Below, in pieces: positions 11,801-23,800 of a stretch of 64,000 bases of DNA; the first letter of the stretch is position 1, and each line of letters begins with the position of its first letter. The translations under genes and the position numbers were made by a program. Location: positions 992,001 to 1,056,000 of the forward strand of contig CM034388.1 in the NCBI GenBank assembly GCA_019925095.2. Reading direction: 5' to 3'. The DNA is from Dendrolimus kikuchii (taxonomy: Eukaryota > Arthropoda > Insecta > Lepidoptera > Lasiocampidae). The notes under the pieces were generated by a model. That model searched no databases. It was not told the DNA's origin and was given only the letters and a program-made list of their open reading frames with translations.

Positions 11801-14800
11801 CTCTCGAAAATTGTGAACCGTTTGATATTTCAAACTCTCGATATGTCGTAATATTTTAAGAGTCCCACGAGTTTCGAATTAACGAGAGTCGACTGTATAT
11901 TCTTCTTTATATTGTTTAGATAGAAGATAGATAGAAAACTCTTTATTGTTCACCGCATACACATAAAAAACTTGAGAGGTGTCAAGGGACACCCGGATGG
12001 AACGAAGTTCCTTCTAAAAAAAAACTAATTCTACTCCATTACTACTGTGATCTTCACTAGAAGCTACGTAAGGTGAAAATAGTACGACCACCAGTCGAAG
12101 CTGCATATGGTAAAAAATAAAAAGTGTCGTGACAACTTTTCGTAGGAATTTTTTCCGTCTAGCCCCCTTTTTTTTTTTTTTTTTTTTTTGGTTTTGAGGC
12201 GAGGGAAAATGCTTAACCGATTTACGCACAAACTGGGTCGTTGCTAGGGGAACGACACGCGTCGGTCGGGGGCGATAACACTGCAGCAATAGTATGCTCT
12301 TGGCAGCGCTCCGTCCGCGATCGACGTCACAGAATAGTGTGGAAGACTCCGAGCGTTGCTGCACGGGCGAGCAACCCCAATACCCACTAAAAACCCCCTC
12401 CTCCCTGACGACCCTGCGCTTTGAATGTGTTGGAAAGGCTGAGATTTAGAACATAGTTACGCCCAGCCGATCCAGCGTAATAAAGTGCCTGGAGTGTGCC
12501 CTGGGAGAACACACCCCACTTCGTTGTGCGGGGGTAGAAGGTCCTTTGCTCTTCCTAGCAAGCTAAAGGCCCCCCGCGGTAAACGGAACGCATTGGCACG
12601 CGCTGCAGGACTTCTCTCCCTGTCTCGTTCTGCGGCCTCCTTGAGTGACATTACTGTCTCGCAAAAAGTAACCGCAGCCCCCCAATTGTCGCTGCTCTGC
12701 AGCATGGCCTTGACCAAGTCGCAGAGCGAGTCGACTGGACCTACGTGCGTCTCAAGTTCGAAACGCTGCGGCGCCCATGCGGCGCACTCGACTAGCGTGT
12801 GTAACGCCCTGTCGAGCGCGCCGCACTGGCGGCAGTCCGGGGAAGGCAAGCAGCCCACAATGCGACACAGATACTTATCGAAACAGCCGTGTCCCGCGCG
12901 ATAAGGAACTTCGTTCCAAAACTTCGTTCCAATAAACAATTTACAGCAGTCACATTTAAGCATTAAAGTAGGAACAAAGGGCGGCCTTATCGCTTTAGAG
13001 CGATCTCTTCCAGACAACCCGGGCTATGGATTTTATCAACGGGAGATTCGCAACTGTATGACGGTGGTGTGCAAGTTTATTTATTTATTTATTAGCCTAC
13101 AAACATCGCTATCATTACAGTTGCCACCAATACGATAGCGTGGTACACATAATACACTATAGATATATATATATATACAAATTCAGTCGTTATAACATAT
13201 AATATAATACGAAGTTCTTGTGAATTCAGTCACAGTACAGATAAAAATGTCAATTTGTTCATATATCTTGTTCAATATTCGCAAGGCCTGTGTCATCGGC
13301 GCCTTATTAAGCAAGTTGGTCCTGCCATATGGTACTACGAACATTGGTGGCTGCCTACGTCTCAACACAAAACTCGCTAGAACGTTTAGTTTGATTTCAG
13401 CTAATACTCCTGGGTTCAATAATTTACCTCTTAACAATTTAAATAAATAGCAGACCAATGCAAACTTTCGTCTGGATGCCAAATTGCTGTACCCAACCAT
13501 GCCTAAGACAAACAAGGTGGGGTACATTAAAGGATAAAATGGGTAAACACCATAAAGTCTTAGGTATAAAAATCTAGTAAACTTATTTTATTTTATTTTG
13601 TGAAAGGGGGCTAGACGGAAAAAATTCTTACGAAAAGTTGTCACGACACTTTTTGCTATAGTAAGCTATTGTAAGCTGTGCGGCGTCGCATGTTTCTCTG
13701 TCTGTCTGTCTGTCTCTCTCTCTCAATTCCAATTACAATTCCTTCACTAATTAATCGAAAGGAACTTCGTTCCATCCGGGTGTCCCTTGACACCTCTCAA
13801 GTTGTTTTTTGTATGCGCTCCAACAGGAGACTATATTTAGTTTCATGTGGAGCCCAGATGATTGCGTTGTTTTCTAAGTGGGTTCTTACTAAAGCGTTAA
13901 ATAATGGTTTAACGGCATAAATACTATTAATACCTTCTATTCGACGTAATACAAAATCCAAAATTTTGATAAGCTTTCTTACAAATGTTAATTATATGAT
14001 CGCGAAAAGTTAGCTGTGTATTAAGACATACTCCAAGGTCCCGCACCGTTTCAACTCTTTTAATTGCTGCGTTAACCAAGAAATAGTTGTAATGGAGAGG
14101 CCGCTTGTTTCTGCTAAAGGAAATGAGAGAGCATTTTGTAGTGTTAAAATAGTACATTATGGTACTAGTGTGTAACATTGGTGATTACCGCCGAGGCGCC
14201 ATTGAGACTCGAGCCGTAGGCGAGGGTCTTAAGAGAGCCGAGGACGGTAATCATCAATACACACGTGTATCATACGACGTTTTTCAACACACTTGTGAAT
14301 AAAATAACAACAAAAACTCATTTTATTTAGTAGATAAAAAAAAGTTATATATGAGTGAAAGTTTTATTTATTAAACACGTACGAGTTAAAATTATCTATT
14401 TAAATAAGAAGTTGCATGAAATGAGCAAGCAATAGGAACATTAATTTATTTGTTCTATAGAACACGATCTTTTTTTTTTGAATAAAAACTTTTTTAAGAA
14501 CAAAGCGACTCAACCAATAAAATTAAAAAAAAAAATCTATAACTCACTAGTGAGTTATAATGTTTTTTACTCACAGTTTGATAATGGGTGTCATTCTGTG
14601 CCTAATTGCGGTGACCATAGAGCCACTTTATGAGCAAGTGTGTTGAAAAATAAATTATTTTTTTCACCCCAATCTGCTACTTAAGCTACTTATAAGTTAA
14701 ATACATATATATAGGATATATAAATATTACACAATACATATACCTACAATAAATAAAAAATAGAGAATAAACACATATTAATATTATATATATACTAATA

Positions 14801-17800
14801 TATACATTGTTTACATAGTATACACAACGTTGCTTCCCGTCTGTCCGTTTGTCGGTCTGTATATCCGCTAACTGCTTTTAAATCACGCAACGGGTTTTTA
14901 ATCGGTTTTCATCATCAGTTACATTATTATATTCAAGGACGGTTTATATACATAGTAACCTATTTAAGTTTTTGCGTGAGTAAGATAGAGCTATTAGTAG
15001 ATTTATTGTAAAGTTTCATCAAAATCCGTTTAATAGTTCCTGTGTGAATGAGTCGCAAGCATTCGTCCCGTCTCACAAACTTCCTTGTTTCATTTTTTAA
15101 TATTGTAGCTGGTTCGTACTTTAGAATATACGTATGTATTTATGTAATGATCACTAGGAAGCGAAAGGTGATTTTGTTTAAAAGAATGAAACGACGCCAT
15201 TAAGTAAAACGGAAGAGAGATTTTATATTTTTTACTTTTTTTTTTGAATGACATTACATAAAGGAACATTTGCACTCTCGCGGGAATCCAAAGCCGGCGC
15301 CAGATATTCGCGTCGGTAACAAATATGGAATATTTTAATATGAATAAGCGACATTTCGCTTTTGACCAAAGGTCGTTGTATGGTAGACAGATCACGTATA
15401 CTATTGCGGGAGACACCACGCTACAAGCATAGCTTATTAGATCACGTATCGGCTTAGCGGTTTCGACAGATGATAGGACTATACTAACGGAACATTAATA
15501 CTCCAAACATGGCAATCTTTAACCACTATACTATGTCTACCAATTTTTTTTTATTGCAGGAGTTCAGCAGACAGGCAGGCCACTTGATGGAAAGCGGTTA
15601 CCATCGCCTATGGACATTTGCAACAGCAAAGGGAGACTTGAACCTGGTCACTAATGCCGGAACACAACTCTTAGTTGTTATGGCGACATGCTTTAGACCA
15701 GGGGTGGTAGCCATCCAGTCGGGCAAATGCCCTACCACCTGGCTGTGGGTTGTTTACTCGCCTCTTACGACAGGCCGCCCCAACGCAGGAAATTGTATTC
15801 TTTCTCCGTTCCTGCACGGATTAAAATCGTCAATTTATTATACTTTTGACATTTTTGACATTTGTGCGTGTTAAATAGGTTAATATAAACAAAAATGAAA
15901 TAACTACTAGTGGTCGCTCAGTGGTCGAAATTCGACCATAATTAATTTAAATTATAAGTTTTAACATTATTAAGGTTATGTTGTCAAAGACTTCTATAAT
16001 CACAGATTTCGCCAAGGCTACACTGTTAATTTGACTTGAACAATAAACAAAAGAGTATATATGCGTGTGTGTGTCAAATACATAGTAGTGTGTGTAATGT
16101 TTTTTTTTTATTGATTTAATCTAATTTTTTATGCATATTTTTTTTTTAATATTAGCATTCTGCACTCCGTCTCTATACGTTCCCAGGTGGTAGGGCATTT
16201 GCCCGACTGGACGTCTACCACCCCTGGTCTAAAGTATGTCGCCATAACAAGCTTGAGTTGTGTTCCGGCATTAGTGACCAGGTTCCAGTTTCCCTTAAGA
16301 GAGCAGCAGCGCATTTGTAGCACCTTTGGTGTTGCGAATGTCCATAGGCGATGGTAACCGCTTTCCATGAAGTGGGCCGTCTGCCTGTCATCTGATCTCC
16401 TGCAATAAAAAAAAAAATTAAACGTGTGCGAAATTTCATACTCCGCCGTCCGCGCAATTTTCCTAAAAAGGGGTACAAAGTTTTTGCTGTCTTTTTGCTT
16501 CACGTATCAATATATAAATAATCAAAACACTTTTGTTTCAATACTGTTAATTACTATTATACATACAAACAGACGTACAATGGCAAAATTATAAGAGCTC
16601 TTGCAATTTTACTCCGGATTCTTAAAATAATGTTTCTAAAAAATAAAGGTCGATATACTTTAGAACGAAATACAAGGAAAAGAATATAACACTGCGGATT
16701 GTAATTACATTCGCAACGCGTGCGCAACGCTCGAGGAAAGCAAAACAGGAGCGTAAAGTTATTTCATTTAAGTTTATGGCTTGGCAGCTAGGCCTTTAAG
16801 CCAGATCTTAGTTTACAATATAGTTTCTTCATTTTCTTAAGCCTATGTGTAGCACAGCTGAACTGTAGGTAATCAGCTAGTGCCATTCAACGGAGTTCTT
16901 GTGACAACTCAAAAGGCCACATTTGACTATACAGTTCACATTTTTCACAAAACACATAATTACTACTCAAAAAGGGTGTCGGGGTGAAGGTAAGGAAAGG
17001 AATGCTCCGGTGGTTCGGACATGTGGAAAGAATGCATGATGAAAGAATGACTAAACAGATATACAATGCAAAAGTGGATGGATGCAGAAGTCGTGGAAGG
17101 CCACGACACACCTTCCATGATCAAATTTATCGTGTACTAGCAGAAGGTGATGTCAGGAGCCTTAAGAACAGACGAGCTTGCATGACAAGAGTTGTGAATG
17201 TCAAAGAGGCAAGTGAGGTGTGTAAGAATAAGCCTAAATGGCACTCTGTTGTTCGTGCCTACCCCGCAAGGGAACTGGCGTGAAGTTATGTATTTATGTA
17301 TGTATGTACTACTCAAAAACTATCAATATCCCACAACTATTGTTCATTTTAGAGTAATTTTACACATTTTTAGAAAATAAAACTGCACAGCACAACATCT
17401 CCTTTCAGTTCCCGTCAAAAACTCCCAGGAGCGTAAAGTACAATAAGTTTATTTATCAAAGCACCTTACGGAGCTATGTAAACGTGATTACCTACCTACC
17501 GTGTGATACAGGTGATTTTTTCGTGGCCAAATCGTAAACTATAGTAGATAGTTTGACGGCCTCTGTGGTTGAGCGGGCTAAGGCTTTGCCGGCGTACCTC
17601 ACTGCAACGCAGAGGTTCCGGGTTCGATTCCTGGTATAGTAAATTTCGGAAACGTATTTTCTCCGTTATTTACTATGGTCTGGGTGTCTGGGATCGGCCC
17701 CAGAGTAGTCCGTTGTATATATTATTCATAACACATGCGTAACTTGCTTAATTTGGGGATATACAATGTGTGTGTTTGTCTGCCGATTATTATTATTATT

Positions 17801-20800
17801 ATAGTGAAAAGTACTCAAAGGAGTTTTGAGGCCGACTTTGACGAGAACTAAAATGGTATCTTTAGATTTTTGACAAATCGATTATCCTTGTCAGGAATCG
17901 AATCGTCTTATTTTGAAAAAATTAATACACCTGTATTATCGTACCAAATCATATCAAACTCCATTAATTATTCGAAAAGTATAACACTTTATTAAGTTTT
18001 CGCGACTTGTATCTATACTAATATTATAAAGCTGAAGAGTTTGTTTGTTTGTTTGTTTAAACGCGCTAATCTCAGGAACCGCTGGTCCGATTTGAAAAAT
18101 TCTTTCAGTGTTGAATAGTAAATTTATCGAGGAAGGCTATAGGCTATATTATATTTTCAAAAAAATTAGGGATCCTTACTAAAATCCAATAATGTAACCC
18201 AAGGTGTAAAAAAATGAACTGAAAAAATCCTTATACGGCGTGCGCTGCGAAAACTATTGATTATAGAACAAAACAATGTACTACCACTTTGCAGAACATA
18301 TAATTGTCTACAAAAAATATTGCATAACCATATGTCTAACTATTGTAGTTATCTCACAATAAGTGGTTTCTTTTATTTTTTTAAATAATTAATATGCCGT
18401 CGCTTCAAAAACTCTTTATTTTGTACCTTGGTATTAATCCTTATCAAAATAAATAACTCCATATTCAAGACGAATTCAATACCTTTCTAGAACTTTTTGA
18501 ATTATTCAATTCGGACGTTTCATTCAAAAGATATCGCGATATTTAAAATGTAAGTATTAGTGTTGTAGCCAAATATACTAATATATTGTTTGATTGAACG
18601 CGCTAATCTCAGGAACCTGGTCCGATTTGAAAAGTTCTTTCAGTGTTGGATAGCCCATTTATCGAGGAAGGCTATAGGCTATATATCATCGCGCTAAGAC
18701 CAATAGGAGCGGAGCACCAATGAAGAATGTTTCAAAATCGGAGGGTTTTGAAAGCAAATTCCACGCGGACGACGTCGCGGGCACAGCTAGTATATAATAT
18801 AACGATTTTAAACGCAATAGTTTATTTGATTTTTATTATTCCGACGTTTCGGCCACTTTTGCAGTGGCCGTGATCACGGAAGACGAAGATGTCAAGTGTC
18901 AACGAGTATTGTTAAAGTTTTATTTAGCCTACCGCCAACTTGTTCATTTTAATTATTTAGTTTTAATTTTGTTTATGGTTATTATTTACTCTATGGGAAC
19001 CTAATCTAATTTACCACCGCTTCGCAACATGTTGTGGCTTGAAGAGAAGTGGCGCAAGAAACTCTTCAGCAAACATGCCTAGCTCTAATAATTGTATATA
19101 ATATTAAAATGGGTGCAAGGAAAATAAAAGAAATTATCAGTCAAGTTGGTTTGTGTTCCGTTGCACGCAGAAAGAGCTCACAGTGTCTTGAGGTCTGGCA
19201 GTTGTTTTTTGCTGGGTTTGGGTATTAATAGTTTGATGATCGGATCCCAAACAGGTGGCACTTGCCAACCATCTTCTCTATTGAAATTTGGGTGCCTATT
19301 GATTTCAAAAGCCTCACGCATCATTCTAGGTATGAAACGATTCTCTTTCGCGAGGATTTGTGGGTTATCGAATCTGATGTTTGTTCACTGATCGCAGCCT
19401 TCGTAGACCTTGTGTGTTTCATGTCAGCAATGTGTTCTTTTACCCGTGTTTTTATGCTCCTCTTTGTTTGCTTAATGTATGATAATCCACACTCACAATC
19501 TCTTGTGATTAGTATCAGCTTGCAACAGTATAGGAGGCACTTGTGATACGCCTTGCATTGCTACCGTGCCCGGCTCCAACCATAAGACAGGGTCTTAGAA
19601 AGAGTCGGCTCCGTAAGTAACGCATGCAATTTGAAGGTATCAGCAGCTCCCCCTAAGACTCGGTGCCCTTGTTTGCTGCATTACCTGCACTATAGGTAAA
19701 GCCGGCACTGGGTTTATCTATACACTAGCTTTCACCCGCGGCTTCGCTTGTGATACCTATATAAAAAACCTAAATAAGAATTCATATGAGTAACATAATC
19801 AGACGAAAGTCTTCGAGCAGTGCGTCCTACCCATCATGACAGGGTGCCGAGACATGGACACTGAGAGTGGGACTGGCCCAGAAATTCAAAGTCGGCTATG
19901 GCGCGAGGTATGTTAGGTGTTTCTCTTATGGATAAAATCAGATATGACGACATCCGTAAGAGAACGAAGGTAACCGACATAGCTCGCAAAATTAGCAAGT
20001 TGAAGTGGGACGGCTACGTCTGTCGCAGGACCGACGGCCGATGGAGCCAACGAGTCCTGGAGTGGAGACCACGTCTCGGCAATCGTAGCGTAGGACGCCC
20101 GTCAGCCCGGTGGACTGACGACCTGCGCAAGATCGCCGGCAGGGGCTGGATGAGGAAGACGGGAGATCGGGGTATGTGGCGCGTACGCGAGGAGGCCTAC
20201 GTCCAGCAGTGGACAGAGATTGGCTGAAGTAAAAAAAATCTTATACTAATATATAAAGCTGAAGAGTTTGTTTGTTTGAACGCGCTAATCTCAGAAACGA
20301 CTGGTCTGATTTGAAAAATTCTTTCAGTATTAGATAGCCCATTTATCGAGGAAGGCTATAGGCTATATATTATCACGCTAAGACTAATAGGAGCGGAGCA
20401 CCAATGAAGAATGTTTCAAAATCGGGTTTTTTTCAACTGTTCCACGCGGACGAAGTTCCGAGCAGAAGCTAGTAGTAAAATAAAGCTACACACGAGGATT
20501 TAACCGGAGGCGCAGCCACGGGGAAAACTTTACTTAACATATAAAAGAACGAGCATAATACTCGGGCTGCATCTGGTATAATGTTAAATTATTGACTGTG
20601 GCCAAATGCGTCTTATTTATAGCGTTAAAAATAACGCTGTAGTGTATATACGTTTTTTTTTTTTTAAGGCGGGCGAAATGGTATTTACGCACAATACTGG
20701 GTCCTTTGCAAGGGATTAGACCATAGTTGATCATGAAGGCTTTCCCCTTTGATAAGGGGCAATCCGAACAATAATCAAGCCAGCTTCTGTGGAGACTCAG

Positions 20801-23800
20801 AAAAGTTGCACGGGCAACAACCACTACCCACTAAAACCACCCTCCTCCCATGTGCCCCGCGCTTTTTATGTAGGAAAGGCTGAGACTTAGAACGTAGTTA
20901 CGCCCAGTCCGATCCAGCGCAAAAAGTGCCTGAATGTGCCCCGGGAATCAGAACACATCCAATTCGTCAGCGGGGGTGATGAATCCTTTGCTCCCTTGAT
21001 AGCTAAAGGCCCCCCGAAGCGGTATTATTCAGGGTGGGAAGTCAGGCGCATACCTGCGTCTCCGGATGCCAGCCAACCGCCGGCGTCCGCGTGGAGTCGC
21101 ATTAGTACGCGCAATAATACTCCTCTCCCTATCTCGTTCGGCGGCCTCTTTGAGCGACATTACCGTCTCACAAAAAGTAACCGCAGCCCCCCAGGTATCG
21201 CTGCTATGTAGCATGGCTTTCACTAGACTGCAGAGCGAGTCGATCGCTCCTACTTGTGTCTCGAGTTCGAAACGCTGCGGCGCCCATGCCGAGCACTCGA
21301 CTGGCGTGTGAAACGCCGTGTCGGGTGCGCCGCACTGGCGGCATTCCGGGGAAGGCAAGCAGCCTACAATGCGACACAGATACTTATCGAAACACCCGTG
21401 TCCGGTAAGTATCTGTGTCATCCTGAAGGTCAGGGTTCCGCTTTCGCGGGTGACCTATTCCATCAGCTGCGGCCTGATTGCCTCCACCGTGTAGCCGCCG
21501 GCCGCAGGGTTTTCCAACTCTTGAGACCAGATGGCGAGTATGGAGGCGGTTTCCCGCTTCCTGATCGCCTCGATTTCGACCTGGCAGAAGACCAGGCCGC
21601 GAGCGAGAGCATCCTCGGTCGGTTAATTACCTAATGTTTTTGTTTGATTTGTTACGTGCCTGTTATCGGGAGAACAGGTATTGTGTTCAAGAAATAACAA
21701 TTGTTATCTGTTGTGTGTAAATATCTGTTATTAGTAACTGTTATCATAAATATGCCTCACGCCTAAATCACACCGAAGCGAACCATTTTGCGAATGTAAC
21801 TCGTATTAACGTTGCGTAAGATGTCGACATCATTCAAGGTTTAAGGTATACGTGTGACAGAGGACGGACGCAAATGAAATGTCTAATTAAACTAGGTCCA
21901 GCCCCTTGTATTATTAGCCTAACAAATGGTTTGGCAATTAACACGCGTCTGGTTATGCTGGTTGTTGTAAGATATAGTATGTAGCAGCGAAAGGTAGAGG
22001 TTAAATGATACTTCAGACGGCAGAGAGTAGTAGTCACTGTCGAGTGCTGATGTGAACTAATTTATTTTGGAAATGGTACCCTTAAGTACAAATGTTAACA
22101 AGTCGTACTGTTAGTATAATATATAGCACCGTGTGTGAGCGGGACGGATGAGGTGCGAGCGAGATAGAGCACCTATTAATATGTGCGCTCCCGCGTTGCG
22201 GTCAGGTTCACTAGTGGCACTCTCTCACCCAATACTCGCCCCACCAACCAACTTATGCCCATCAAGCTATTCGACGGATTTATCCCATGGGTTAACGAAG
22301 TCAAATATCTTGGTGTAACCCTTGATAGAGGCTTGTACTTCCACAAGCACACCAGAGCGGTCGGGAACAGAGCATACTGGATCCTAGGCCGACTCTATCC
22401 GTTGATATGCAAGAAGAGTAAGATGAGCCTTAGAAATAAGGTGACTCTATACAAAACTTGCATCCGCCCCATCATGACCTATGCGAGTGTGGTCTTCGGC
22501 CACGCCAGCGATGCTAACATCTGGAAACTGCAAAGAATCCAGAACCACTTTCTGCGTGCTGCAGTCGACGCCCCGCGCTATATGCGGCTCGCCGACCTGC
22601 ATCGCGATCTGGAGCTTCCCTCCATCAAAGAATATATAACCACCCTATCGAGCAGATTCTTTGACCGTGCCCCCCCATCATCCGAACCCTCTGGTGACGG
22701 AAACGGTCAACTACAAACTTACACGGAACGCTCCCACGAGAAATCGTCGACCTCGCAATGTACTCATTGACGAGCCTGATGAAATCACCCGTCTCCTCGC
22801 GATCATGAACCCCCCGAGGCTCAGAACATCAACCTGGCATAACAAACGCAGACAAAACAGACGCCGGAGAGCCCCCGGCTCGGATCCTCTTACACAAAGG
22901 TAAGACCCACCAATCACACTCACTCACTACAGACACAAGTAGCCATACAAGATTAGCATAGGCGTGTTGCTGGAGAGTTTCTTCCGCCGCTTCTTCTCCT
23001 CCAGCTATAACACGTTGCGAAGCAGTAGCAATGATAGACTAGGATCGGCTCCGCCGGCGGAGTCGATAATTGGTCCCCAAATAATCACTTCAGCCTGTTG
23101 GCGTAGCTCTTTCAGCCTTTAACGGCTAATTCTTAATATAGAGTCAATCCCCCGCGGTCGAGCCGAGGTCGAACCTCACAGGAGGTGCCTCCTGAACGCC
23201 TCCGCTCCCACGGAGTCGGGAAGCCCCCAAAGTCCGGTATCGCTGAAACAGCCATCTGCGGCTATTCAGCTGGGCCCAGCTCAAAAAAAAATGCGCTATA
23301 CAGTAATTCGTTGTAGTCATGGGAAAAATCACTCACCAAGAAGAAAAGAGTGGTATATATCTTTTTGATACAAAGATATATATCACTCTTTTATATCTTT
23401 AACTCTTTATCTTTACAGTGAATAGTATGAGTGTCAATTGCAGACGAGTTATTATCTGTGAGTGATATACTGAATACTGATAAACTGATATGAAAAAAAT
23501 GTAAACAAATGGAGTGAAAAATATAATAAAATTAATTACATTAAAACAAAATTACACCATAAAACTAGTGTTATGATTTATTTTGGCTTGCTATTATATT
23601 CGGTTTCCTCGTTCTAGCTACGCTAATCAGCTAATCATTCTTTCTCTTTTCTTTCTAGTCTAGTTTCTTCTCATTCGGATCTATAGTCATCGCGTGGAAC
23701 AAGAATGAACTAAAGAGCTAAAGATATAAAGACACATTTTGAACGCAAGTGATATACAGATCTAATCACTCTTCACGTCGGATATATATCTTTTGAGTTA

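Noticed and set aside
12014..12364. Protein frames in the R1 3' UTR
   Set aside because: They read through poly(T) or poly(A) and are not shared in frame among UTR copies.
17555..17640. tRNA gene
   Set aside because: A and B boxes are present, but no full cloverleaf can be drawn and the same sequence recurs with a SINE body and ATT tail. The same holds for the SINE2 heads.
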